A stretch of 64,000 nt of DNA from Pseudoalteromonas sp. Z1A8 (GTDB lineage Bacteria; Pseudomonadota; Gammaproteobacteria; Enterobacterales; Alteromonadaceae), in NCBI RefSeq assembly GCF_011378855.1, contig NZ_WTLB01000005.1, forward strand, positions 62,001 through 126,000, read 5' to 3'. Below are positions 18,040-26,502 of the stretch, one piece after another (the stretch's first letter is position 1; each line of letters starts with the position of its first letter). Position numbers and translations under genes: made by a program. The notes below the pieces were generated by a model. That model saw only the letters and a list, made by a program, of their open reading frames with translations, did not search any database and was not told the DNA's origin.

Positions 18040-18510
18040 ATGAAAAACACAACAAACACTTTATCACTAAAAGCCGCAGGCACCTTTGCATTAACGGTCG
18101 CATTAACTGCTGCATTAACTTCTGCAATAATTACTGCATTACCTGTCAGCGCAGCAGATAAACCCAAGCAACTTACCTCATCTATAGTGAGCCAAAAAGA
18201 CGCGCACATTACTCACTACGAAGGCGGTGATTTTCATACCTACTTTTACGGCGATACATCACTTACCAAAGGCGCTATTACAGGTGTGGCGGTTATTAAA
18301 CCTAATAACGAAATACACCCCGCCCACCAGCATCCCGATGAAGAATACTTAATGATTCTTGAGGGCTCAGGTACCTGGACACTTAATGGCAAAAGCCAAC
18401 CAGCACTCACCGGGGATATTTTATTTGCAGCCCCTAATGACCTACACGGGATTTATAACAACGGCGATGTGCCACTTAAGTTTGTGGTAGTGAGGTATCA
18501 GGCTAAGTAG
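18040..18510 (+). CDS. Secreted cupin-domain protein
   Basis: A 156-residue protein with an Ala-rich signal segment ending about residue 38 (ALPVSAA). The C-terminal half is one cupin barrel: HPAHQHPDEEYLMILEGSG carries the His/Glu metal ligands of cupin motif 1, and GDILFAAPNDLHG those of motif 2. Small single-domain cupins bind a metal and may act as isomerases, dioxygenases or sugar-binding proteins. The periplasmic location and the neighbouring xylanases hint at a sugar ligand, but the reaction is unknown. It is divergent from the GH10 gene across a shared operator. Confidence 0.82.
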   Translation: MKNTTNTLSLKAAGTFALTVALTAALTSAIITALPVSAADKPKQLTSSIVSQKDAHITHYEGGDFHTYFYGDTSLTKGAITGVAVIKPNNEIHPAHQHPDEEYLMILEGSGTWTLNGKSQPALTGDILFAAPNDLHGIYNNGDVPLKFVVVRYQAK

Positions 18511-18600
18511 TTTTGAATGGCTTTTTGAGTTTTCAAGTGAAATAAACCAAGAGAATGATGCACAAAGAGGTTAAGAGACGCTTCGCTTTTAGAGGAAAAC

Positions 18601-18632
18601 AAAACAGCCTGATGTGAGATCAGGCTGTTTTT
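18601..18632. terminator. Terminator between cupin and Abi_C-like genes
   Basis: AAAACAGCCTGAT and ATCAGGCTGTTTT form a 13-bp stem around GTGAG, with T residues following on the plus strand and A-rich sequence before it. It can serve the convergent genes on either side. Confidence 0.82.
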
Positions 18633-18710
18633 AATTATCTATCATACATTTTATTTAGTAACAAAGAGCCGTTAAAATTTACACTCATTCATGAATTAAT
18701 TTTTATTATT

Positions 18711-19448
18711 TCATAGAAAGTGCAAAATCAACCTCCCTATGGAGTTCACTAAATCTCGGCTATAACTAGCTAGCCATTTATTCGATTCATTATCAAAATG
18801 AGAATCACTAAAACCATTTCGTGAATTCCCTATCGCACTTGTAAGCGTTGAAATACTTGTAACCATATTCTGCGGAAAAGGCCCAATAGCATTCAATTTT
18901 GTAGTTATATCGTCTCGTACAAGTTTCGATAAAGGTATTAATTCACTTAACTGAGAACTTTGAGGTAAATGCTTATATACATAAGCTTTATATAAACCTT
19001 CCAAACATGTATACGATAATGTCATTGAATGATTGTAGTTCTGCTGGTCAATAGCGTTATCTATTCTTTTTATTAGTGTATTTAATTTTTCAGAATTCCA
19101 GTTATCTTGCGGAATTACAACTTGAGGAACTGGATTGCCAGAGCTAAATAAATATGATTTAAGCTCATCAGTTTCAGTAGGAAAATGCGGGGAAATAATA
19201 TCGATAAAAGTTCTGAAAACATCTAATCGCACTGAGTCATCTAAACCAATTAAAATATCCCAATAAAAGTCTTTCCTGGTAGTACTAAGGCCTCGATTAT
19301 TTCTTTCTTTAATATATAGAGAATAACTAGGCTGTTCTCTATCATATTGCTGAATCACTTTAATGAAACTATTCCCACTATGGTATGCAGGTGTATTACT
19401 TTTATCTAAAAGTAGGAAAAGTCGATTAAAAGCAGCTATCCAATTCAC
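18711..19448 (-). CDS. Abortive-infection C-terminal-domain-like protein
   Basis: A 245-residue soluble protein with no signal peptide or membrane segment. The C-terminal part, from about residue 140 (YTCLEGLYKAYVYKH) through VRDDITTKLNAIG to IGNSRNGFSDSHFDNESNKW, resembles the Abi_C domain as I recall it. That domain is a HEPN-like helical module seen at the end of phage-defence proteins. The first half is not recognised. It stands alone between the cupin and xylanase genes, with its own terminator and no sugar-related signature, so it looks like an insertion into the xylan region. A role in phage defence is an inference; an RNase-type HEPN motif (R-x4-6-H) is not obvious apart from RNGFSDSH. 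Confidence 0.55.
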   Translation of the reverse strand: MNWIAAFNRLFLLLDKSNTPAYHSGNSFIKVIQQYDREQPSYSLYIKERNNRGLSTTRKDFYWDILIGLDDSVRLDVFRTFIDIISPHFPTETDELKSYLFSSGNPVPQVVIPQDNWNSEKLNTLIKRIDNAIDQQNYNHSMTLSYTCLEGLYKAYVYKHLPQSSQLSELIPLSKLVRDDITTKLNAIGPFPQNMVTSISTLTSAIGNSRNGFSDSHFDNESNKWLASYSRDLVNSIGRLILHFL

Positions 19449-19742
19449 GATAATATATCCTTATGCAACTATCTATCTGTTATAAATAAATCTCGTTTTC
19501 TGATAAATGTATTATTGTATTTATTTCCCGTATTAGTACCAAATACTACAACGTATTACTAGCTATAAACTTTAAGCCCTATGCTCTTTCTATGATGCTT
19601 TAAAGTCATGAGGCACTTCTCATTTTTTATTTTTGTGAAAAACCCCGAAAACATAAAATAGAGGAGCATTTAAAAATATTCGGTTTTGAATACACAAGCT
19701 ACCCTGCTGCATCCAGCATAAACAATTAAAGCCCGCGCAAAA
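19449..19742. other. Intergenic region upstream of the Abi_C-like gene
   Basis: This AT-rich stretch, about 290 bases, should hold the minus-strand promoter of the Abi_C-like gene near its left end. I see no ORF, tRNA, GT-N7-AC site or strong hairpin here. Confidence 0.5.
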
Positions 19743-19772
19743 AAATAGTCTGTATAAAAATACAGACTATTT
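19743..19772 (-). terminator. Terminator of the CBM-bearing GH10 gene
   Basis: AAATAGTCTGTAT and ATACAGACTATTT make a perfect 13-bp stem around AAAA, followed by T residues on the minus strand, about 30 bases after the stop codon at 19804. Confidence 0.88.
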
Positions 19773-19803
19773 AATCTGGGGTTAATTTCCTTTAGCTAGG
19801 TTT

Positions 19804-22026
19804 TTATTCGACCAAGGTTACCGATACATCATCCACATAAAAGTCAGCGGTGAGTTCACTTGACTCAACATAAAGTAAAGCGGCGCTTTCCTGCGTTGTA
19901 ATTGAATGAGTGTAAGTACCCGATAACTGTATCCAGTCGCCTGCTGCAACTGTTGTAACAGGCGTCAACTCAAGGTATTCAGTGCTAGTGTGCTCTATTT
20001 GTAGTGTGAGTTTTATATCTGGTGAAACGGTACTGGTATCGTCAGATAACTTAACCCATGCAGATACGTTATAGGTTTTATCTGCTGTAAATAAGCCTTT
20101 TACATCCTTTTGTATCCCATTCCACGTTTCAGTTCGCCCTTGTACTAAAGCGCTATAATTACCGCTATGAGCTTGGGTTGACTCTAAGGTTATGCTTGCA
20201 CTGCCACGCGCTTGCCATGAATCAAGTCCGGCTTCAAAGTCGCCATTAGTTAGCAGCTCTGATGAAGGTGCTGGTTGTACAACTTCAATTAACTCTTTTA
20301 ATGCATTAGCAAATCCTTGTAAGGCAGGTTTTGCAGTAAAGTCATTAAAAAATAACAGTGGCCATTCTGTTGTCGGCTCTGGCCAGTTTTGTAACCAGCT
20401 ATCCTCGTCAATTACGCCCCAAATAGTTATGCCACCGCGTTGATCTTCAGGTACAGTTTCTAGGTATGTTTTAACAATATCATAGTAATACTGCTTTTGT
20501 TCATCCGCTCTTTCACTGGTTAGGTAAGTTAGAGGAATGCCGCCTTCGTTGTTCATACGAACATCTAGCTCGGTAATTTTTACTTTAATTTTAGGGCGAA
20601 TATCGACCACTTTTTGAAGATGTGCCTGAATGGTTGAAATGTCAGGGCTGTTAAGTGAAATATGAGATTGAAACCCTATACCATCAATAGGCACGCCATT
20701 GTTTTGAAAATCGTTAACCATAGATATAACGGCATCTAATTTATCAGCATTCCAAATCAGGTTGTAATCATTGTAGTATAAGTCGGCATCAGGATCGGCC
20801 GCTCTTGCTGCTTTATAGGCTAATGGTAAAAATTCGGATCCTATATTTTCAAACCATACAGATTCGTCGGCGCTGTCGTCAGTGGTTTTTTCACCACGGT
20901 ATTTACCATTTTCCATAAACGCTTCGTTAACTACATCCCAGCTAACTACGGTATCGTTATCGCCTTTTTCTTCAAAGTGAGTGGCAACTTGAGTGATGTG
21001 GTTTTCCATCATGGTTATCCACGCGGCTTTATCACCTTGAAAACTTTGCATCCAAGGCGCAATTTGCGAGTGCCACACAAAAACATGGCCATGCACAGTG
21101 AGTGAGTTGTCTTTGGCGTAGTTAACTAGCTCATCAGAATCATCGTAAAAAAATTCGCCTTGGGTTGGTTGTAAATAGGTAGGCTTCATAATATTTTCAA
21201 CCGAGAGCTGATTAAAGTGTTGTTCAATAATCGTTTTAATTTCTGGTCTATCTATTATGCTGTTACCAAAACCACCCGCTGGCACAGCCACGCCAATATT
21301 AAAATTAGGTGCCAATGCTTTTAAACTTTGTGCTGTTACTTCGCTATATTGAACATCAGGTATTTCTTGTGCTGGGACATCGTCTAAAATAAAGCCTGAA
21401 AATTCGTCTAGGTATATAGACTTATTAATGTTCTCTTCTTTTGAAAAGTGAATTGCCAGCCTTACTAAAGAGTCAGCTTCGGCCGTTGCAGCTGTTAATG
21501 TTATTTTTTGCCACTCGCCTGTGAGTGTTTCTTTTACTAGGCTAAGTTGACCGTAATCTGGCGCAGGCGTTTGAATCCAAAAATCGGCACTGGTTCCCTC
21601 TTCACCTTTGGCCCAAACACTAAACTCATAATTTTTACCTCCGGTAATAGGAAGGTCTTCATAAGCTATTTCAATACCCCACGGGTTGTCACCCAATGTA
21701 TTAACGCTCACCTCAACTGCTTTTGTGCCTTTGTAAGTATTAACGCCTTCTTCGGATTCTATTACTTCTATAGTAGAAGTTGCGCTTGATTCTTGTGTTG
21801 GCCTAAATACCCAATTTCCGACAGGTGTTGTTTGCCCTGCGGTGTCTTCTTCAAACCCGCCATTTGTTATTTCAGCTGCTATTGGCGCTTCAGGCTCTGG
21901 AGTATCAGGGGCTACTACTTCCGGTATGGGTTCAGGCACCGGTGTATCTTTATTATTCCCCCCGCACGCCATTAAAAGTGACACTAAGGTCACTAATCCG
22001 GTGTTACGAAAAATCGATTTATTCAT
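19804..22026 (-). CDS. Multidomain GH10 xylanase with two carbohydrate-binding modules
   Basis: A 740-residue lipoprotein (lipobox LLMACGG, Cys21) with a Pro/Glu-rich linker at residues 27-50. Residues about 53-215 form a CBM4/9/22-clan beta-sandwich (ITNGGFEEDTAG start, IYLDEFS end). Residues about 230-580 form the GH10 barrel, with Glu368 in WDVVNEAF as acid/base and Glu486 in ITELDVRM as nucleophile. Residues about 590-738 form a second module (LLTNGDFEAGLDSW, then VQGRTETWNGIQ, the CBM22-like segment). It is probably the surface-anchored enzyme that first attacks insoluble xylan. The promoter region to the right is long and holds a GT-N7-AC site. Confidence 0.93.
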   Translation of the reverse strand: MNKSIFRNTGLVTLVSLLMACGGNNKDTPVPEPIPEVVAPDTPEPEAPIAAEITNGGFEEDTAGQTTPVGNWVFRPTQESSATSTIEVIESEEGVNTYKGTKAVEVSVNTLGDNPWGIEIAYEDLPITGGKNYEFSVWAKGEEGTSADFWIQTPAPDYGQLSLVKETLTGEWQKITLTAATAEADSLVRLAIHFSKEENINKSIYLDEFSGFILDDVPAQEIPDVQYSEVTAQSLKALAPNFNIGVAVPAGGFGNSIIDRPEIKTIIEQHFNQLSVENIMKPTYLQPTQGEFFYDDSDELVNYAKDNSLTVHGHVFVWHSQIAPWMQSFQGDKAAWITMMENHITQVATHFEEKGDNDTVVSWDVVNEAFMENGKYRGEKTTDDSADESVWFENIGSEFLPLAYKAARAADPDADLYYNDYNLIWNADKLDAVISMVNDFQNNGVPIDGIGFQSHISLNSPDISTIQAHLQKVVDIRPKIKVKITELDVRMNNEGGIPLTYLTSERADEQKQYYYDIVKTYLETVPEDQRGGITIWGVIDEDSWLQNWPEPTTEWPLLFFNDFTAKPALQGFANALKELIEVVQPAPSSELLTNGDFEAGLDSWQARGSASITLESTQAHSGNYSALVQGRTETWNGIQKDVKGLFTADKTYNVSAWVKLSDDTSTVSPDIKLTLQIEHTSTEYLELTPVTTVAAGDWIQLSGTYTHSITTQESAALLYVESSELTADFYVDDVSVTLVE

Positions 22027-22553
22027 TTTTTATTCCTTAGACTAAAGCAATAAATGAGTCGTTTTTAAACTAGGTGCAGTAAAGCCATTTGAGTAAATAA
22101 AATATGATAAGAGTATTTCTACTGCATCATCAGAAACTATTATTCAATATGACTACAACTAATTAGAAAAACAAACAGTCATTTATGTTTATTATTTTAA
22201 TATCTCTTCAAACGTTAATATTCACCTTGTACAAGGGTACATATATAAGCTTAAAATCATCGAGTTATAGTTAAGGCTTAAATTAAATTTTTATTGTTCT
22301 ATATCGTGTGTGTGAATATACAATCATTAAATTAACCTAAAACCAACATAGTTATAGTCTATTTAACAATAAGTATCAAGGTTAAAATTTAACCCGCTTC
22401 ATATTGCGTTTGCTTTGAGTTTGAAGAAAATAATTAAATAGAAGGTGTAAGTGATATTTGCGCTTGTATTACTTAGGTAAGTTCAAGGTTTGCCAGCTCA
22501 TCGCTTAGTAAAGTGACTTTTATTTTCCCCTATATGGAAATTTCCAAACAAAA
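22027..22553. other. Long upstream region of the CBM-GH10 gene
   Basis: More than 500 bases separate the start of this gene from the terminator of the next. It is AT-rich with no supported ORF. It holds a good GT-N7-AC site at 22352-22370 and a degenerate half-match at 22144-22156 (CAATATGACTACA). The rest shows nothing I can name. Confidence 0.55.
22352..22370. promoter_or_regulatory. Putative NrtR-like operator (site 2)
   Basis: TTATAGTCTATTTAACAAT has the core GT-CTATTTA-AC and the TATAGTC arm. It lies 326 bases before the CBM-GH10 start, farther than the other sites, so the transcript would have a long leader or the site acts at a distance. Confidence 0.5.
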
Positions 22554-22583
22554 AAAGCCGAGTATTTAAAAATAGCCGGCTTT
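22554..22583 (-). terminator. Terminator of the third GH10 gene
   Basis: AAAGCCG and CGGCTTT, with further pairing of TATTT and AATA inside, form a hairpin that runs into six T residues on the minus strand. It begins 16 bases beyond the stop codon. Confidence 0.82.
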
Positions 22584-22599
22584 GACTACACAATGCGAT

Positions 22600-23751
22600 T
22601 TACTGAACTACTTCAGCAATGTTTTTAATAACTGGCTTAGGGTTTAAATTACGATCCCATAGTAATGGGTAGTTTGTTCTGTTTGGGATTGGATAGTCGT
22701 TTTTCCACGACATGCCGTCGTGTAATCCCCAAAAGGTTACGCGGTCTATTTTATCGCGTTTTGCATAAAACAGTTCAAACAAGGCTTTATAACGGGCGTT
22801 TAATTGCGCCTCTACGTCGCTAGGTAAGCCATTTTTATAAGGGTCGAGGTAGGTTTCAAACTCTTCTAACTGAAACTGTGGTTTCATCATATCGGTGCCG
22901 GTGATTTGCCCTTCTTTTGTTAAAGGCAGCACGTCTATATCAAGCTCGGTGATCATCACTTTTATACCCAGTGCGGCATATGCATCAATAGCTTGTTCAA
23001 TGTATTGCATTTTAGGAAAGTTAAGCCCCCAATGCGCTTGTATGCCAATGCCATCGATGCGGATACCTTCTTTTTGCAGCATTTTGATTATACGTATAAT
23101 GCCGTCTCTTTTTTCTGGTCGCCATGCATTAAAGTCATTGTAGTAAAGTTCGGTATTAGGCGAATACTGCTGGGCGTATTTAAATGCGGCTTTTACCATA
23201 GTATCGCCATCGCCTACGCGGTTAACCCACACAGTTGGTCGATAAGATCCGTCATCAGCAATTACTTCGTTAACTACATCCCACGCATCTACTTTGTTTT
23301 TATAGCGCCCTGCTACCAGCTCTATGTGTTTGCGCATTTGCTCTAACTGCTCTGCTGGGGTATTTGGCTCATTTTTGCTATTTGTAAAAAACCAGTCAGG
23401 CGTTTGGTTATGCCACACTAAGGTGTGGGCTACGGTAAACATGTTATTTTGCTTGGCAAAATCTATAAATGCATCTGCACCACTAAAATCGACCTTACCT
23501 TTTTGCGGATAAATTACTTCTGCTTTCATGGCGTTTTCTAGGGTGACTGTATTAAATTGCTTAGCAATAATTGACTGCGCGGCTGCGTTTTTGCCTGTCA
23601 CTATATCTTGATTTACAGCAACCCCCATTTTAAATGAGTCTGCAAAGGTGTTTTTAAGGGCTGGGACTGGGGCTGGATCTTGGTCTTTTGCAGCGTTTAC
23701 GCTTAATGATCCTGCAAGTAAAAGCAGGCTGAGTGTGTGTTTTTTATGCAT
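22600..23751 (-). CDS. GH10 endo-beta-1,4-xylanase, secreted
   Basis: A 383-residue protein with a standard Sec signal (MHKKHTLSLLLLAGSLSVNA, cleavage about residue 20-21) and no lipobox. The GH10 landmarks are AHTLVWHNQTPDW, the acid/base in AWDVVNEVIADDG (Glu162) and the nucleophile in VMITELDIDV (Glu269). It is likely periplasmic or released. The start at 23751 is chosen over the in-frame ATG at 23784 because GGAG stands ten bases before it and a signal peptide begins there. The operator at 23814 would lie 63 bases upstream. It is related to but distinct from the 16722 enzyme. Confidence 0.95.
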   Translation of the reverse strand: MHKKHTLSLLLLAGSLSVNAAKDQDPAPVPALKNTFADSFKMGVAVNQDIVTGKNAAAQSIIAKQFNTVTLENAMKAEVIYPQKGKVDFSGADAFIDFAKQNNMFTVAHTLVWHNQTPDWFFTNSKNEPNTPAEQLEQMRKHIELVAGRYKNKVDAWDVVNEVIADDGSYRPTVWVNRVGDGDTMVKAAFKYAQQYSPNTELYYNDFNAWRPEKRDGIIRIIKMLQKEGIRIDGIGIQAHWGLNFPKMQYIEQAIDAYAALGIKVMITELDIDVLPLTKEGQITGTDMMKPQFQLEEFETYLDPYKNGLPSDVEAQLNARYKALFELFYAKRDKIDRVTFWGLHDGMSWKNDYPIPNRTNYPLLWDRNLNPKPVIKNIAEVVQ

Positions 23752-23813
23752 GTGTGTGCTCCGTTGAATCGTTATTATTTTCAATAAATATCATACAACG
23801 AAAAAAATAAATG

Positions 23814-23833
23814 ATATAGTCAAAATGACCATT
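23814..23833. promoter_or_regulatory. Putative NrtR-like operator (site 3), divergent promoter
   Basis: ATATAGTCAAAATGACCATT has the symmetric core GTCA-AAA-TGAC. It lies 63 bases before the GH10 start on the minus strand and 34 bases before the SMP-30 start on the plus strand. It is the best-conserved copy, nearly identical to the one before the TonB gene (34839-34858). Confidence 0.75.
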
Positions 23834-23866
23834 AATTATAAATTAAGCAAACCTGAGTAAACGTCC

Positions 23867-24841
23867 ATGCTAAAAACACACAAAAAAACGCTAAGTTTAG
23901 TTGTATTAATGCTCTGTTTTAATAAAGCAGCGCTGGCACAACAACTTGAAAACACACCTTTGTTAAACGCTGTAAACAGCCAAAGCAATGAGCAGTCACC
24001 ATTAATAAAAGGCGTAACACCCACACTTGTTAGTGACGAGCTTTTGTTTTTAGAAGGGCCTACGTGGTCAAGCCAAGACAATGCGTTTTATTTTTCTGAA
24101 ATGAACTTTGCAAGCTCGCAAGCACTCGGCCCCGATTCGACCATTTATAAATTAGTGCTGCCCAATATCCTTACCACTTATTTAGAACACAGTGGTACAA
24201 ATGGCCTATATGCAAAAAACGGTAGCCTCTATACGCTTAACCACAGTACGCAGTCGCTTTCTAAAATTAATATAAGAAGTAAAACTAATACCGTGGTAGT
24301 TAGCGAGTTTGATGGGCTAAGCTTTAGCTCGCCAAACGATATGACTATGCATAAAAATGGCGATATATTTTTTACCGATCCTAACTGGCAAATAGGCGAA
24401 CGCACTCAAAAAATGCCTTATACCGGTGTGTATAAGTTAAGTAATACAGGCGTACTTAGTTTAATTGACGCCACGCTTGAAAAACCCAACGGTGTTGCGC
24501 TCTCGCCAGATCAGCATACCCTTTATGTTGGCGACTTTAGCAACCGCGTAAGCAAATACACTATTGATAAAAATGGTGAGATTTCACCACGTGAAGACTT
24601 TATTAAAGTAACCTCGCCAGATGGTATAAAAGTAGACTCTGCTGGCAATATTTACGTAAGTAGCCACAGCAAAGGCGTTATTAATATTTACACGCCAAGT
24701 GGCGCGTTTATCGATAAAGTTGAACTTGGCCCTAATGTAACCAACCTTGCGTTTGGTGGTAAAGACCGAAAAACATTATTAATAACCACCGCTAAGGGCT
24801 TGTTTACGCTTGATGTAAAAGTAGCGGGTTTGGCTAATTAG
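23867..24841 (+). CDS. Secreted SMP-30/gluconolactonase-type protein
   Basis: A 324-residue protein with an N-terminal signal (LSLVVLMLCFNKAALAQQ, cleavage about residue 25). The six-bladed propeller of the SMP-30/LRE family is seen in FLEGPTWSSQDNAFYFSE (metal-ligand Glu), SFSSPNDMTMHKNGDIFFTD, and SPDGIKVDSAGNIYVSSHS. Members hydrolyse sugar lactones with a divalent metal. A periplasmic lactonase beside xylanases could act on aldonolactones or on ester-like xylan decorations, but the substrate is not known. It shares a bidirectional promoter with the GH10 gene. Confidence 0.82.
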   Translation: MLKTHKKTLSLVVLMLCFNKAALAQQLENTPLLNAVNSQSNEQSPLIKGVTPTLVSDELLFLEGPTWSSQDNAFYFSEMNFASSQALGPDSTIYKLVLPNILTTYLEHSGTNGLYAKNGSLYTLNHSTQSLSKINIRSKTNTVVVSEFDGLSFSSPNDMTMHKNGDIFFTDPNWQIGERTQKMPYTGVYKLSNTGVLSLIDATLEKPNGVALSPDQHTLYVGDFSNRVSKYTIDKNGEISPREDFIKVTSPDGIKVDSAGNIYVSSHSKGVINIYTPSGAFIDKVELGPNVTNLAFGGKDRKTLLITTAKGLFTLDVKVAGLAN

Positions 24842-24895
24842 TTAAATTAGTTAAGCAACTTATTAAAGAGAAAAGTTAGCTTACTCGTTATACAT

Positions 24896-24930
24896 AAAAA
24901 ACCGGTGTAACTTGGTTACACCGGTTTTTT
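24896..24930. terminator. Bidirectional terminator
   Basis: ACCGGTGTAAC and GTTACACCGGT form a perfect 11-bp stem around TTG, flanked by A residues on the left and T residues on the right. It can end both the SMP-30 gene and the GH8 gene. Confidence 0.9.
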
Positions 24931-24940
24931 ATTATCTAGA

Positions 24941-25000
24941 TTTTGCTGCCTAAGCTTTTACTACTTAGATTTTTGCTACTTAGGCTTTTGCTGCTTAGGT
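24941..25000. repeat. Four 15-bp tandem repeats
   Basis: TTTTGCTGCCTAAGC, TTTTACTACTTAGAT, TTTTGCTACTTAGGC and TTTTGCTGCTTAGGT follow one another without spacers, ten bases before the GH8 stop codon. No coding role is apparent; it is a minisatellite between convergent genes. Confidence 0.85.
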
Positions 25001-25009
25001 ATTGTTATT

Positions 25010-26290
25010 TTAATTAAACGTGTTGTTGTAAAACTTAAAGTTACCCGATACATGCAGCATAGCTAACATATATAACGAACCATTGTAGTAACGGTAGTCA
25101 CCCGTTGGTTGCGATAAAGACCAAAAGTCGTTGAAAAACTCATTTGCTTGCCCAGTGTTTGTTGAAGCAAGTAACGCTACTGCATTTGCTGCTTTTTGAC
25201 CTTCGCCTGCGCAGCCTTTGTTTTGCGCTCCACCGTACGAATACACTTGCTCGTAACAGTTTTTACTGTTGTTTGTTTTTGCATAACTTAAAAAGCCAAG
25301 TGCTTTATTAACTGCATTTTTATGCCACGCCTGAGCCCCCATTAAGTGCGCGTCTAAGCCAACATTCATAATTACGCGCCATGCATCAAACTCATACCAT
25401 TGGCCTGGGTTTGCTTGGCCGTTAAAAATGTAACCAATAACAGGGCTGCCATCTAAGCGCGATAAAAATGTAGGTAAGTTCCAATGCGGATTATCATTCA
25501 CTTTTGTAAAATGGTTTTTAAGTAAGGTTCTACTTTTTGTAGCCACTTGTCGCCAGTAATTTTTGTCGGCTTGATTAGTCACGTTATTTGCAAAGTAGTC
25601 GTAAAACGCAGGTATATGATAAGAAGGGTCTGTTAGGTTATCAATGTAAGGTGAAAAACGGATTATTTGGTTTTGCATCAGCTTGTTTTTAATTGTGTTT
25701 AACATAGTAATGGCATCAGCATAATAATCAAATTCGCCCGAATTACCCCAACGAGCTGACGCATTAAGTAGTGCAAAAGCAAAGTACTCTTCGCCATCAG
25801 GTGCCGGGCCTTCATCTACTTTATAAACAAAACCGTTTTGATTAAGCTTTAGTTTCCACGCATAAACGCCTTGTTTTTTTACATCAGGGTGATTGTCTGG
25901 ATTTTTTTGATACGCTTTAGCAAAGCGCCATAAGTTATCAAATTCTTCTTGCTTGTAGAGCATAACAGCAGCAGTCATCCCCCATGATTGCCCTTCTGTT
26001 CTTATATCATCACCTTCGCCTGGGTTAATTGCTTTTATGTAGTGTGCTTTATATGCGCCATTTTCTGAGTATGGGTAATACAATTGCTGGGTATTATTAC
26101 TTCCAAACATATTGTCAAAAGTACTATTCACTTTTTGCTGTATGTTCGTTTTACCCATTTCTTGAGCAAGGTTACGGTATGTCCCCGAGCTGTTGGCGCC
26201 TACACTCGATGGGTTATTATTAAATGCAGCGAATGATTGATAGCTTATTAGTGTTAACAATAAAGTTGTTATTTTAAAAAATACTTTCAT
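25010..26290 (-). CDS. GH8 endo-xylanase, cold-adapted type
   Basis: A 426-residue precursor; the signal peptide ends in SFA-A and the mature protein starts AFNNNPSS after residue 21. Glu99 (RTEGQSWGM), Asp165 (GPAPDGEE) and Asp302 (YEFDAW) correspond to E78, D144 and D281 of the mature cold-adapted P. haloplanktis GH8 xylanase, and the rest reads as nearly the same protein from memory. It cuts internal xylan bonds by inversion of configuration and is secreted. The start at 26290 is preferred to ATG 26362, since the latter would add 24 residues before the signal peptide and run through the operator and promoter. Confidence 0.97.
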   Translation of the reverse strand: MKVFFKITTLLLTLISYQSFAAFNNNPSSVGANSSGTYRNLAQEMGKTNIQQKVNSTFDNMFGSNNTQQLYYPYSENGAYKAHYIKAINPGEGDDIRTEGQSWGMTAAVMLYKQEEFDNLWRFAKAYQKNPDNHPDVKKQGVYAWKLKLNQNGFVYKVDEGPAPDGEEYFAFALLNASARWGNSGEFDYYADAITMLNTIKNKLMQNQIIRFSPYIDNLTDPSYHIPAFYDYFANNVTNQADKNYWRQVATKSRTLLKNHFTKVNDNPHWNLPTFLSRLDGSPVIGYIFNGQANPGQWYEFDAWRVIMNVGLDAHLMGAQAWHKNAVNKALGFLSYAKTNNSKNCYEQVYSYGGAQNKGCAGEGQKAANAVALLASTNTGQANEFFNDFWSLSQPTGDYRYYNGSLYMLAMLHVSGNFKFYNNTFN

Positions 26291-26330
26291 GTTTATCCTC
26301 TTTATTTGAATTATATCAGCGTGCAAATTT

Positions 26331-26358
26331 AATATAGTCTTTTTGACCATTTGATCAA
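26331..26358 (-). promoter_or_regulatory. GH8 promoter with NrtR-like operator (site 4)
   Basis: On the minus strand TTGATC (26358-26353), a 16-base spacer and TATATT (26336-26331) form the promoter. The inverted repeat ATATAGTCTTTTTGACCAT (plus strand 26332-26350, core GT-N7-AC) fills the spacer and the -10 box, the layout expected for repression. Confidence 0.75.
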
Positions 26359-26435
26359 GCAATTCTCAAAGCTATTTGTTTATTTTATAAACTAAGTTAA
26401 ATGAGTGAGGTGTTTACACAGTGCCTAAAATGCAA

Positions 26436-26459
26436 AAGGCCGCTTAAAAAAGCGGCCTT
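26436..26459 (-). terminator. Terminator of the SapC-to-ThuA operon
   Basis: AAGGCCGCTT and AAGCGGCCTT form a 10-bp stem around AAAA, followed by a short T run on the minus strand. It lies 43 bases beyond the ThuA stop codon. Confidence 0.82.
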
Positions 26460-26502
26460 AGTGATGTAAATAATATTAAAAAATACATTTATGAGTTATT
26501 CA

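Noticed and set aside
17997-18209. Short antisense reading frame across the cupin start
   Set aside because: It is the complement of the Ala-rich signal peptide of the cupin gene and has no ribosome-binding site or own features.
22993-23346. 117-codon plus-strand reading frame opposite the third GH10 gene
   Set aside because: It lies entirely in the antisense of a strongly conserved catalytic domain, so it is a shadow of that gene.
24941-25000. CRISPR-like array
   Set aside because: The units are 15 bases and follow each other without spacers, and there is no cas gene.
26291-26362. N-terminal extension of the GH8 xylanase from ATG 26362
   Set aside because: It would add residues before a complete signal peptide and would translate through the promoter and operator at 26331-26358. 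The start at 26290 gives exactly the known precursor layout.
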